Counted from the stretch's first letter, positions 34,478 to 43,244 are shown. The stretch is DNA of 62,881 nt from CAYHSR01 sp043821725 (GCA_043821725.1 JBDRCM010000012.1:1-62881), one strand, 5' to 3'. Made by a program: numbers and translations. The notes: generated by a model not told the origin, from the letters alone.

Positions 34478-37400
34478 ATGAAAATTATGAAAAAAAATAA
34501 TTTAAAAAAAATAAAGCCAAAATCACCTGCCTTTTTCAAAGCTTTGGCAGATAAGCAAAAATACAATCCTAAACTGATTGAATCAAAATGGCAGAAATAT
34601 TGGCAGGAAAACGCCATTTTTAATGTTAAAGAAGATAAAAACAAGGAAAAGTTTTACGCATTGATTGAGTTTCCATATCCTTCGGGCGACGGTCTTCATG
34701 TTGGACATGCCAGGCCGTTTACCGGAATGGATGTAATTGCGCGTAAAAAAAGAATGCAGGGCTTGAATGTGCTGTATCCCATTGGATTTGACGCTTTTGG
34801 ACTTCCAACTGAAAATCATGCCATTAAAACAGGGCGTGCTCCGGCTCAAGTAACAGCTGAAAACATAGCAACATTCACTTGCCAGCTTAAAATGCTCGGA
34901 TATAGTTTTGATTGGTTGCGATGCGTGAACACAACAGATCCGGATTATTACAAATGGACCCAGTGGATTTTTTTGCAATTATTTAAGCACGGCCTTGCGT
35001 ATAAAAAAAATATGCCCATCAATTGGTGCTTGGATTGTAAAATAGGTTTGGCCAATGAAGAAGTTGTTGAAGGCAGATGCGAGCGTTGCGGTGGGGAAGT
35101 TGAAAAGCGCGATAAAAGCCAATGGATGCTTGCAATTACAAAATATGCAGACAAGTTGTTGGACGGCTTGGATGAAGTTGACTATATTGAACGCGCGAAA
35201 ATTCAGCAGAAAAATTGGATTGGGAAGAGTGAGGGCGTAAGCATTAAATTTTCTGTCATTCTGAACGAGTCCAAACGGCGAAGTGAAGTATCCCTTGTGG
35301 CATTTACAACTCGTCCTGATACTTTATTCGGCGTTACATATATGGTGGTGGCGCCCGAGCATGAATTGATTAAGAAGTGTCAATCAATAATCACCAATCA
35401 GGACGAAATCAAAGATTACGTGAAAAAAGCCAAATTAAAATCCGATCTGCAAAGAGCCGAGATTCAAAAAGAAAAAACAGGCGTGGAATTAAAAGGCATA
35501 AAGGCAGTTAATCCGGTAAATAATCAAGAGATTCCAATCTGGGTTGCTGATTATGTACTGGATTCCTATGGCACGGGCGCTATAATGGCTGTTCCAGGGC
35601 ACGATGAAAGAGATTTTGAATTCGCTCAAATAATGGGCTTGGAAATAGTCAGGGTAGTAGTAGGGCTTGATGGGGACAAATCTCCAATTACGAAAATAGA
35701 ACAAGTTCAAGAAAAGGAAGGAAAAATGATGAATAGTGATTTTCTCAACGGATTGGACATACATGAGGCAACAAAAAAGATAATGGATTATATTGAAGAT
35801 AAGAAATGGGGCAAAAGAGAAATCAATTATAAACTCCGTGATTGGATATTTTCGCGCCAGCGGTATTGGGGCGAGCCAATTCCGTTGGTTCATTGCGAAA
35901 AGTGTGCGAGCAAAAAGCCAAAAATTTTACTAATTCATGGTTATGGCGGGCAAGATAAAGAAAATTGGTTTCCGTGGTTCAAAGCAAAGATGGAAAAAAA
36001 GGGATACGAAGTATTGATTCCGAATTTGCCAAATTCAGAAAATCCGAATTTAGATGAATGGTTAGACGCTTTAAATAAACTTGAAATCAAGTCAGATGAC
36101 AATCTTTTTGTCGTTGGACACAGTTTAGGAGGTCCCACTGCTTGTCATTTTATTATAAAAAATAATTTGAAAGTTAAAAAATTGGTTTTAGTAGCTCCTT
36201 GCGGTTATAGCAATGATTGGAAGCATTTGATGAAATATGATTTTCCAAAAGAAGCTCCGCAAATTATCACAAGTTTTATTCATGAGAAATTTGATTTTAA
36301 TAAATTAAATGAATTGGTTGAAAGTATAAGCTTGTATTTTTCAGAAGATGATCCATATATTCCTATTTCAACAAAGAATGATTATAAAGATGCCAAGGGA
36401 TTTGTCAGAATATATAAAAACAAGGGACATTTTAATAAAAAAATTTCCGGCATGACTGAATTTCCGGATATCTTATCTGAATTTCCAGAAGAATCAAGTA
36501 TTGGTTGGATCCCGCTTCCTGAAGATCAATTGCCATTAGAACTTCCAAAAATTGAAAAATACGAGCCAACTGATACGGGAGAGTCGCCATTAGCTGTTAT
36601 GGCGGATTGGGTAAATACAACATGCCCGAAATGCAAAGCGCCTGCCAAGCGTGAAACAGACACTATGCCGAATTGGGCGGGCAGTTCTTGGTATTTTTTG
36701 CGCTATTGTGACTCAAAAAATCATGAAAAATTCGCAAGCAAAAACAATCTTGAATATTGGGGGCCTGTTGACTGGTACAACGGGGGAATGGAGCATACAG
36801 TTTTGCATTTGCTGTATTCCCGCTTTTGGAACCATTTTTTATATGACATAAAAGCGGTTCCATTTAAGGAGCCATACAAAAAGCGCACTTCACACGGAAT
36901 GATTCTTGGAGAAGATGGAGAAAAGATGTCTAAATCGCGTGGTAATGTGATAAACCCGGATCAAATGGTTGACAAATTCGGCGCAGATGCTTTGCGAACA
37001 TATATAATGTTCATGGGACCGTTTGATCAGGCGGTCGCTTGGGATACCAACGGTGTTGTGGGAGTAAAAAGATTTTTAGACAGGGTATGGATATTGTCTC
37101 AAAAAATTGAAAAATCCGCAAAAGATGACAAGAAAATAGAGCGTCTTGTCCATAAAACAATAAAAAAAGTTACCGAAGATATTGATAAAATGCATTTTAA
37201 TACGGCAATTGCCAAAATGATGGAGATGGTTAATGAATTTGCAAAACATCCGACAATTTCAAAGTCACATTTTTCAGTTCTTATCAAACTACTTTCTCCG
37301 TTTGCTCCTCATGTATGCGAGGAATTATGGAAACAGCTTGGAAATGCATCTGGCATAGCGCTTGAACAATGGCCTTGTTATGATAAAGATAAAATTATTG

Positions 37401-37591
37401 AAGACAAAGCAGTAATAGCCGTACAAATTAACGGAAAAGTTCGTGATCAAATTGAGATTGATATTGACGCGGATGAGCAAACAGTTAAACAGCTTGCGCA
37501 AAAATCCGAAAAAGCTCAAAAATGGCTTAAAGGAAAAAATCCTAAGAAAATTATATATATAAAGGATAAATTAGTTAGTATTGTTGTTTAA
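34478..37591 (+). CDS. leuS: leucyl-tRNA synthetase with an inserted serine hydrolase domain
   Basis: LeuRS charges tRNA(Leu). The class I signatures are present: a HIGH-type HVGH motif in the N-terminal part, the CP1 editing domain (TTRPDTLFG, GTGAIMAVPGHDERD), and EKMSKSRGN. Unusually, after the zinc-knuckle start HCEKC (about residue 473) there is a complete alpha/beta hydrolase of the RBBP9/YdeN type (about residues 478-674), then LeuRS sequence resumes (WIPLPEDQLP) with the second cysteine pair TTCPKC. The triad looks intact: Ser549 in GHSLGG, Asp625 in SEDDP, His651 in KGHF. The editing domain also has an in-frame repeat of about 15 codons (35255-35299). The ATG at 34478 is used; another lies at 34487. 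Length 1037 aa against about 820-860 normally. Confidence 0.96.
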   Translation: MKIMKKNNLKKIKPKSPAFFKALADKQKYNPKLIESKWQKYWQENAIFNVKEDKNKEKFYALIEFPYPSGDGLHVGHARPFTGMDVIARKKRMQGLNVLYPIGFDAFGLPTENHAIKTGRAPAQVTAENIATFTCQLKMLGYSFDWLRCVNTTDPDYYKWTQWIFLQLFKHGLAYKKNMPINWCLDCKIGLANEEVVEGRCERCGGEVEKRDKSQWMLAITKYADKLLDGLDEVDYIERAKIQQKNWIGKSEGVSIKFSVILNESKRRSEVSLVAFTTRPDTLFGVTYMVVAPEHELIKKCQSIITNQDEIKDYVKKAKLKSDLQRAEIQKEKTGVELKGIKAVNPVNNQEIPIWVADYVLDSYGTGAIMAVPGHDERDFEFAQIMGLEIVRVVVGLDGDKSPITKIEQVQEKEGKMMNSDFLNGLDIHEATKKIMDYIEDKKWGKREINYKLRDWIFSRQRYWGEPIPLVHCEKCASKKPKILLIHGYGGQDKENWFPWFKAKMEKKGYEVLIPNLPNSENPNLDEWLDALNKLEIKSDDNLFVVGHSLGGPTACHFIIKNNLKVKKLVLVAPCGYSNDWKHLMKYDFPKEAPQIITSFIHEKFDFNKLNELVESISLYFSEDDPYIPISTKNDYKDAKGFVRIYKNKGHFNKKISGMTEFPDILSEFPEESSIGWIPLPEDQLPLELPKIEKYEPTDTGESPLAVMADWVNTTCPKCKAPAKRETDTMPNWAGSSWYFLRYCDSKNHEKFASKNNLEYWGPVDWYNGGMEHTVLHLLYSRFWNHFLYDIKAVPFKEPYKKRTSHGMILGEDGEKMSKSRGNVINPDQMVDKFGADALRTYIMFMGPFDQAVAWDTNGVVGVKRFLDRVWILSQKIEKSAKDDKKIERLVHKTIKKVTEDIDKMHFNTAIAKMMEMVNEFAKHPTISKSHFSVLIKLLSPFAPHVCEELWKQLGNASGIALEQWPCYDKDKIIEDKAVIAVQINGKVRDQIEIDIDADEQTVKQLAQKSEKAQKWLKGKNPKKIIYIKDKLVSIVV
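35255..35299 (+). repeat. GTCATTCTGA-type repeat inside leuS
   Basis: The segment starts GTCATTCTGAACGAGTCC and runs to about TATCCCTTGTG. It resembles the intergenic GTCATCCTGAG repeats at 49972-50000 and is read in frame, adding about a dozen residues (ILNESKRRSEVSL) between the WIGKSEG motif and TTRPDT of the editing domain. It looks like a small mobile repeat tolerated within a gene. Confidence 0.6.
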
Positions 37592-37630
37592 AATTTCTTT
37601 GTCTAGAATGGAATCCTTTTGGGTTTAGAA

Positions 37631-37711
37631 AGAACATACAGATATATCTTTTTCGCAGACGCGGCGAAGTCCGTAGCGCGAAAAAGATATATCTGTATGT
37701 TCTACATATTT
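37631..37711 (+). terminator. 26-bp perfect inverted repeat, probable leuS terminator
   Basis: The arms at 37631-37656 (agaacatacagatatatctt then tttcgc) and 37678-37703 are exact inverted repeats around a 21-base loop. Seven T residues start 5 bases after the second arm. The stem is longer than an ordinary terminator, so it may also be a palindromic repeat element. Confidence 0.7.
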
Positions 37712-37784
37712 TTTTGCAATAGGTTTATCAAAATTTTATATTTTTTTTAATTTTGCTTCATCTGCAATAATTTAAAATGACGCA

Positions 37785-39329
37785 ATGAAGGAGGGAAAGT
37801 TGATCGAAATAGCGCGATCCAAAAGCAGAACATTTTTAATGTTTTGCTTTTGTTTTGTCTTAGGAGTGTCTGCTACCTTAGCGCTTGAAATAGGGCGAAA
37901 TTTTTTAATGCCTGCATATTGCTTGACTCTCGTGTGTGTTTTTTGCGCATCTTTATTAACACAACGCAATCGCAAAGGCAGAATTTCTTCAGGTAAAAAA
38001 GTTGTCAGATTATTATTCATTTCAGTTACTATTTTGATCCTTGGAATGGTGCGCGTTTTGATTGCATTGCCAAAAGTTAATGAAAATCATGTTGCTCATT
38101 ATAATGGATCATGGGTTGAATTCATCGGCATAATAGCCAGTGAGCCGGATGCCAGAATTGCATACACAAATTACACAATAAAAAAATTGCATCCAACGAG
38201 CGCGACTATATCCGAATTATCAATGCCATCCATTGTTAAAGGTAAAATATTGATTAAGACCGGAATTTATCCGACTTTCAATTTAGGTGATGAATTGACA
38301 GTCGCGTGCGAACTGCAAAAGCCGAAAAACACAAGCGCAAAATTCAAATATGACAAATATTTGCAGATGCAGGGGATTCATTCAATCTGTTATTACCCTA
38401 GAATTTCACTTTTTAGAAGCGCCGATGATGTTGGAATAGGTAATTTAAAACTCAGCAGTATTTATCGCGCGATTGTTCGTCTGAAAGTCAAGGTTGCCGA
38501 TCGTGTAAATCTGCTATGGCCGGAGCCGAAAAGTGGATTTATGGCCGGCCTGCTTTATGGCTCCAGAAGCGGATTGCCTGAAGATGTAATTGAATATTTT
38601 AATGCTTCCGGTATAACGCACATTATAGCCATTTCCGGATATAATATAAGCATCATAGTTGTGGTCATAATGAATTGTTTAATCCACATTGGATTTAACA
38701 GGCGATCTGCTTTTTGGCTGGTGTTGGCAGTAATATTCGCGTTTGTGATTTTTACCGGCGCTTCCGCTTCAGTAATGCGCGCGGCCATTATGGGATGCAT
38801 TGTTTTATTGGCAGGCCAACTCGGGCGTGCTTCCAAAGTATTCAATTTGTTGGTAATGGTGCTGGTCGTTATGGTGTTAATTAATCCACTTTCCATTTTT
38901 TATGATTGCGGATTTCAGCTTTCTTTTTTAGCAACAATTGGCTTGGTATATCTGTCTCCTTTAGTCAAGCCAATTTTAAAATGGGAAACTGTGGCATCCA
39001 CTTTTTCAGCAATAATAGCCACAATGCCTTTGATGTTGTACCAGTTTGAGCGCTTTTCAATTGTTGCAATAGCCGCAAATATTTTGATTTTATGGATAAT
39101 ACCGATTTTAATGCTTGGAGGTTTTATTGCCACGGCAATAAGTTTTGTCTTTTTTTTGCTTGGCCTTGCAGTGGCGCATATTACAGGAGTCGGAATGGAT
39201 TATGTACTGGCAGTTGCAAAATACTTAGGTTCAAAGCCATTCAGTTCAGTTGAGTTATCAATTTCTTTGCCTGTAATGCTTTTGCTTTACGCTATAATGC
39301 TGGTTGCATATTTTAAACGCAAGAAGTAA
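37785..39329 (+). CDS. comEC: ComEC/Rec2 family competence protein, channel part
   Basis: ComEC forms the inner-membrane channel that passes single-stranded DNA into the cell during natural transformation. This 514-residue protein contains the N-terminal membrane helices, the soluble DUF4131/OB-like region (about 100-210) and the Competence domain with GLLYGSRSGLPEDV, FNASGITHIIAISGYNIS and about eight membrane helices. It stops before the usual metallo-beta-lactamase domain, which is encoded by the next gene. The ATG at 37785 is used; an in-frame TTG at 37800 follows AAGGAGGG by four bases and is an alternative start. Confidence 0.92.
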   Translation: MKEGKLIEIARSKSRTFLMFCFCFVLGVSATLALEIGRNFLMPAYCLTLVCVFCASLLTQRNRKGRISSGKKVVRLLFISVTILILGMVRVLIALPKVNENHVAHYNGSWVEFIGIIASEPDARIAYTNYTIKKLHPTSATISELSMPSIVKGKILIKTGIYPTFNLGDELTVACELQKPKNTSAKFKYDKYLQMQGIHSICYYPRISLFRSADDVGIGNLKLSSIYRAIVRLKVKVADRVNLLWPEPKSGFMAGLLYGSRSGLPEDVIEYFNASGITHIIAISGYNISIIVVVIMNCLIHIGFNRRSAFWLVLAVIFAFVIFTGASASVMRAAIMGCIVLLAGQLGRASKVFNLLVMVLVVMVLINPLSIFYDCGFQLSFLATIGLVYLSPLVKPILKWETVASTFSAIIATMPLMLYQFERFSIVAIAANILILWIIPILMLGGFIATAISFVFFLLGLAVAHITGVGMDYVLAVAKYLGSKPFSSVELSISLPVMLLLYAIMLVAYFKRKK

Positions 39330-39334
39330 GCCCT

Positions 39335-39358
39335 TGCCTGCCGATAGGTAGGCAGGCA
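39335..39358. repeat. TGCCTGCC..GGCAGGCA hairpin repeat
   Basis: TGCCTGCC and GGCAGGCA form an 8-bp perfect stem with the loop gataggta in the 53-base gap between comEC and the hydrolase gene. I recall similar CCTGCC/GGCAGG units scattered in CPR genomes; this is from memory and not checked. Confidence 0.65.
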
Positions 39359-39382
39359 GGTCTGCTAATAACTGTATTTCGC

Positions 39383-40219
39383 ATGAAAAAATTTTTAATT
39401 GCAGTTTTAGGCATATTTTTAATATCAGTTTTCTTGCTTTTACAAATTAATTTTAATGATGAGCAAAAGCTTAAAGTTGTTTTTTTTAACATTGGACAGG
39501 GCGACTCTTCAATTATTTTTTTTAAGGACAAATCAAAAATGCTGATTGACTGCGGGCCGGACAAAAAAGTAATTGCAAGTTTGGGCAACTATCTGCCTTT
39601 CTATGATCGGACCATAGATTATTTATTGATTACTCATTTTGACCTTGACCATTATGGCGGATGTATTGATGTTCTAAAAAGATACAAAGTTAAAAATATA
39701 ATTGTGAACGGTGATATAAAGACAGGTGACCATTATTGGGTTGAATGGGAAAAGCAAAAGAACAAGGAGGGTGCACAGGAGATTATTATTTATGCGCCTG
39801 CTGTCTGGCAGATGGCTGGTGCTGATATTGATTTTTGGTGGCCTAAAATGGTTGCTGATTTTATTCCAAAAGATTCCAATGATAAATCCATTGTTTTTCG
39901 CTTGCAAGCTGATGATTTCTCCATTTTATTTACAGGCGACATGGAGGAACAATTGGAAAATTATTTAATAAAAAATTTATGCAAGGTTGGGCGGTCGCCT
40001 TGTCCGTCCTTGCATGCTGAAATATTAAAAGTCGGCCATCATGGAAGCAAAAGTTCAACCGGACAAGATTTTTTGAATGCAGTCAGTCCTTCAAGAGCAA
40101 TTGTTTCAGTGGGTAAAAATCGCTTTGGTCATCCATCAGAGCGCATAATGTTCCGATTGCGAAGATCTGGAGTTGAGATTTTGCGAACAGATTTGATTGG
40201 TGATATTATTATAGAGTAG
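39383..40219 (+). CDS. metallo-beta-lactamase fold hydrolase, ComEC C-terminal type
   Basis: An N-terminal signal anchor (about residues 4-22) precedes a metallo-beta-lactamase domain with NIGQGDSSII, DCGPD, the metal motif THFDLDHYGG (near 84) and a late HHGSKSS motif (near 218). This is the form found at the C-terminus of ComEC, where it is thought to degrade the non-transported DNA strand. Here it is a separate gene downstream of the channel gene, so the transformation protein is split. The first His of the common HxHxDH is replaced (THFDLDH). Length 278 aa. Confidence 0.9.
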   Translation: MKKFLIAVLGIFLISVFLLLQINFNDEQKLKVVFFNIGQGDSSIIFFKDKSKMLIDCGPDKKVIASLGNYLPFYDRTIDYLLITHFDLDHYGGCIDVLKRYKVKNIIVNGDIKTGDHYWVEWEKQKNKEGAQEIIIYAPAVWQMAGADIDFWWPKMVADFIPKDSNDKSIVFRLQADDFSILFTGDMEEQLENYLIKNLCKVGRSPCPSLHAEILKVGHHGSKSSTGQDFLNAVSPSRAIVSVGKNRFGHPSERIMFRLRRSGVEILRTDLIGDIIIE

Positions 40220-40271
40220 GTGATTGTTATTAGCATTTAATCAAACATGCACACGCATCTGGCATGACATC

Positions 40272-40300
40272 TTGACAGTTTACAATAATAGTGGTATGAT
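40272..40300 (+). promoter_or_regulatory. nusA promoter
   Basis: A consensus TTGACA and TATGAT are spaced by 17 bases. Transcription would start near 40307, leaving a leader of about 60 bases that includes the hairpin at 40314. Confidence 0.88.
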
Positions 40301-40313
40301 AATCTCAGAGAGT

Positions 40314-40338
40314 ACCTTAATAAGGTGCTTGTTTTTTT
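40314..40338 (+). terminator. possible attenuator in the nusA leader
   Basis: ACCTT-aat-AAGGT is a short stem followed by GCTTG and seven T residues, directly after the promoter and before the nusA start. Its position suggests a weak terminator in the leader, which would suit feedback control by NusA, a pause and termination factor. Confidence 0.45.
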
Positions 40339-40366
40339 AGAAAATTAATATTATTAATCATAATAT

Positions 40367-41809
40367 ATGTCAGACATAACAAAAGCAATTCAAATGCTTT
40401 GCGATGAAAAAAATCTTTCGCAAGAAGCTGTAATGGAAGCCATTGAATTTGCATTGGCGGCTGCTTATCGTAAAGATTTTGGAAATAAGCAGATGAATAT
40501 CAAAGTTGAGTATGATCCTGAAAAAAATGTCATGAAAGCATGGGATGTAAAAGAAGTTGCAGATGATATTGATGAGGACGTTCTTAAGGAAGCGCAGGAA
40601 GAGCTTTCCGCACGCAGGGAAAAGGCAAGGGAAGAAGATCGTGATCTAGCCGAAGAGGAAATGGATGATCTTCCGCGTTTTAATCCAAAAACGCAAATTA
40701 TGCTTACTCAAGCAAAGGAAATTAAAAAAAGTGCCAAAATAGGTGATGTTCTTGAAATTAAATTGGAGATTCCGGATGAATTTGGCAGAATGGCAGCTCA
40801 AACTGCCAAGCAGGTTATTATTCAAAAAGTCAGGGAAGCAGAGCGAAGTATGGTTTTTGACGACTATAAGGCGCAGGAAGGCGAGATAGTAATGGGAACA
40901 GTGCAAAGAGTAGAAGGCAGAAAGGTTCTTATTGATTTTGGAAAAGTAACAGGCATACTTCCGATTGAAATGCAGGTAAGAAGGGATTTGTACAGGCCGG
41001 GCGCCAGAATGAAATTTTTAGTTGTTTCCGTTGAGATGACAATCCGCGGGCCGCAGATAATTTTATCGCGCAATGACAACAAATTTGTTGAAGAGGTCTT
41101 TAAGCAGGAAATTCCTGAGATCGCCGATAATATCATACAGATTAAAGGAATTGCGCGCGACGCCGGCTTTCGTTCCAAAGTTGCCGTGTCCACTTCTGAT
41201 GATTCAATTGACCCGATCGGTTCATGCATTGGCCAGCGCGGAGGGCGAATAAATACTATTATAGAAGAACTTGGCGGTGAAAAAGTTGATGTTATCAGCT
41301 ATTCTGACAAAGCCGAGGACTATATTACAAACTCTCTTGCTCCGGCTAAAATATCAGGCGTTAATTTGGATGAGCAAGAAAAAACAGCTGAAGTTTTGGT
41401 ATCAAGCGACCAATTTTCTTTGGCAATCGGGCGCGGTGGTCAGAATGTACGGTTGGCCGCTGAATTGACTGGTTGGACATTGAAAATAAAAGAAGAAGGC
41501 GGTGAAGGCAAAGAGATTTCCAGCGTAGAAGAAGATAAAAAAGATGAAGAGATCTCTGAAGACACTGTTGAAAAACCAATTGAAGGCGATGCTGAACATT
41601 TTGTTGAGGAAGTTAAAAAATCCGCTAAAAAAGCTTCCAAAGCTGATGCTAAAGACGTTTCTGAAAAAAGCAAGCCAAAAGAAAGAACAAAGAAGACGAA
41701 AAAGAAAAAAGATGAAGAGCCGGCCAAAGAAGATGAAGAATCAAAAAAGACAGCAGAGTCCGTTTCCGAACAGACAGCAGAACCGGCTTCTGAAGAGGTT
41801 GCTTCATAA
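40367..41809 (+). CDS. nusA: transcription termination/antitermination factor NusA
   Basis: NusA binds RNA polymerase and modulates pausing, termination and antitermination. The order is an N-terminal polymerase-binding domain (1-130), an S1 domain (GTVQRVEGRKVLIDFG, about 180-245), and two KH domains (GSCIGQRGGRINTI and AIGRGGQNVRLAAELTGW, about 285-375). The C-terminal 100 residues are an acidic/lysine-rich low-complexity tail instead of the acidic repeats of E. coli. Length 480 aa. It leads the nusA-yidC-PRC cluster. Ribosome assembly genes that often flank nusA are absent. Confidence 0.96.
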   Translation: MSDITKAIQMLCDEKNLSQEAVMEAIEFALAAAYRKDFGNKQMNIKVEYDPEKNVMKAWDVKEVADDIDEDVLKEAQEELSARREKAREEDRDLAEEEMDDLPRFNPKTQIMLTQAKEIKKSAKIGDVLEIKLEIPDEFGRMAAQTAKQVIIQKVREAERSMVFDDYKAQEGEIVMGTVQRVEGRKVLIDFGKVTGILPIEMQVRRDLYRPGARMKFLVVSVEMTIRGPQIILSRNDNKFVEEVFKQEIPEIADNIIQIKGIARDAGFRSKVAVSTSDDSIDPIGSCIGQRGGRINTIIEELGGEKVDVISYSDKAEDYITNSLAPAKISGVNLDEQEKTAEVLVSSDQFSLAIGRGGQNVRLAAELTGWTLKIKEEGGEGKEISSVEEDKKDEEISEDTVEKPIEGDAEHFVEEVKKSAKKASKADAKDVSEKSKPKERTKKTKKKKDEEPAKEDEESKKTAESVSEQTAEPASEEVAS

Positions 41810-41838
41810 TATTTAACCAATTAAAATATCAGCATCCT

Positions 41839-42609
41839 ATGTTAGCTCTGTTTCATACTTTTCTATACCAGCCAATCTTCAATATATTTGTTGGGTTATA
41901 TGACCTCATACCCGGCCATGATGTAGGTTTGGTAATTTTAGTGATAACGATTCTTATTCGCCTTGCGCTTTATCCAATGACCGGTAAATCAATTAAGGCG
42001 CAAAGATCTCTCCAAGAGCTTCAGCCGAAAATGGAGGAAATAAAACAAAAATACAAGGACGACAAGCAGAAGCAGACGCAGGCCATAATGGAACTATATA
42101 AGAACAATAAGGTGAATCCGCTTGGATCATGCCTTCCAATGCTTATCCAGCTTCCAATTTTAATTGCTCTGTACATGGTTTTGCGAGACGGATTGGTTTC
42201 AAACAATTTGTCTGAAGTGCTTTATTCATATATTCCAAATCCGCAAACCATAAATCCAATGTCGTTCGGTTTTTTTGATCTTGCAAAGCCAAATGTGGTT
42301 TTGGCTTTTTTGGCGGGTGGAGCTCAATATTGGCAAGCAAGGACATTAAGCCGTAAGCAGGCTCCAAAATCAGCAGGCACCGGTTCAAAAGACGAAAACA
42401 TGATGTCAATGATGAATAAGCAAATGCTATATTTTATGCCTGTTCTTACAGTTGTAATTGGAATGAGCCTGCCGGCCGGCCTCACTCTTTATTGGTTTTT
42501 CAGCACTCTCTTAATGGCTCTTCAGCAAGTTTGGCTAAATAAGAAGGAGCCACTTGCAAAAAAAATTCAGGATGATAAAGTAATAGAAGGTAAAATAGTT
42601 GAAAAATAA
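41839..42609 (+). CDS. yidC: membrane protein insertase YidC
   Basis: YidC/Oxa1 proteins insert and fold membrane proteins. The 256-residue form has the five-helix core only, without the large periplasmic domain of Gram-negative YidC. The hydrophilic-groove arginine lies in RLALYPMTGKS, and the cytoplasmic hairpin is LQPKMEEIKQKYKDD. The later segments include NPLGSCLPMLIQLPILIALY and LPAGLTLYWFFSTLL. It follows nusA by 29 bases. In many bacteria yidC sits with rnpA and rpmH; those genes are not here. Confidence 0.95.
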   Translation: MLALFHTFLYQPIFNIFVGLYDLIPGHDVGLVILVITILIRLALYPMTGKSIKAQRSLQELQPKMEEIKQKYKDDKQKQTQAIMELYKNNKVNPLGSCLPMLIQLPILIALYMVLRDGLVSNNLSEVLYSYIPNPQTINPMSFGFFDLAKPNVVLAFLAGGAQYWQARTLSRKQAPKSAGTGSKDENMMSMMNKQMLYFMPVLTVVIGMSLPAGLTLYWFFSTLLMALQQVWLNKKEPLAKKIQDDKVIEGKIVEK

Positions 42610-42611
42610 TT

Positions 42612-42905
42612 ATGTTATTCAATTTTCATCATCTTACGCATTTGCCGGTTATTACAGCATCAGGCACAAAGCTCGGCAGAGTTCATGATATTAATTTTGA
42701 TATTGAATCGCATGCAATATTCGGTTATTGCGTGCGCTCCAGCGTTATAGGGCGGTCATATTTGATTAAGCCGTCCCAGGTTGTTGAAATAACAAATGAA
42801 AAAATGGTGGTTGAAGATGCTGTTTCAAAAACCGCGATTCAACCAGAATCCCAAAGTGAAAAAACAGGCGCGCTAGCCGGAGTTGCCTTAACCAAAGAAA
42901 ATTAA
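42612..42905 (+). CDS. PRC-barrel domain protein
   Basis: The 97 residues fit a single PRC-barrel-like beta domain: ITASGTKLGRVHDINFDIES, then SYLIKPSQVVEITNEKMVVEDAV (quoted in part), followed by a polar tail. PRC barrels bind proteins or RNA; RimM and photosynthetic reaction centre H subunit are members. The start lies two bases after the yidC stop, so it is probably translated with it. The partner is unknown. Confidence 0.75.
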   Translation: MLFNFHHLTHLPVITASGTKLGRVHDINFDIESHAIFGYCVRSSVIGRSYLIKPSQVVEITNEKMVVEDAVSKTAIQPESQSEKTGALAGVALTKEN

Positions 42906-42928
42906 TATCACATAAATTAATATTACAT

Positions 42929-43153
42929 ATGGAACAGATGCCAATTTTTAAAAATGAAAAGTTCAGAGACGTTATTGATAAAGGTTTTTCAAAGCCGGAT
43001 GATGATGAAGAAAATTTTTTGTTTGGACACAATGAGGATCCTGATGCGTTAAAAACAAAACTTGATGAACGATTTTTTAAGTCATTTGTTCTTGGAAAAA
43101 GCAATGATATGAATGATGGCGCAAAAAAAAAGCATACTAGAGAAAAAAATTGA
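42929..43153 (+). CDS. hypothetical small acidic protein (74 aa)
   Basis: I do not recognise this protein. It is hydrophilic, with an acidic middle (KPDDDEENFLFGHNEDPD) and a basic end (GAKKKHTREKN), and is likely disordered with one helix (LKTKLDERFFKSFVLG). It follows the PRC-barrel gene by 23 bases and ends before the terminator at 43221, so it is probably the last gene of the nusA transcript. Confidence 0.6.
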   Translation: MEQMPIFKNEKFRDVIDKGFSKPDDDEENFLFGHNEDPDALKTKLDERFFKSFVLGKSNDMNDGAKKKHTREKN

Positions 43154-43220
43154 TGTTTGGCTCTATACAAAGTGGCATTTATTGAAAAACAGAATTGAAT
43201 TTTAGAATGAATTGTGAAAC

Positions 43221-43244
43221 AACAGCGTATTGGCTGTTTTTTTT
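43221..43244 (+). terminator. terminator of the nusA cluster
   Basis: AACAGC-6-GCTGTT followed by T residues. Its right arm contains the -35 element of the next gene's promoter. Confidence 0.8.
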
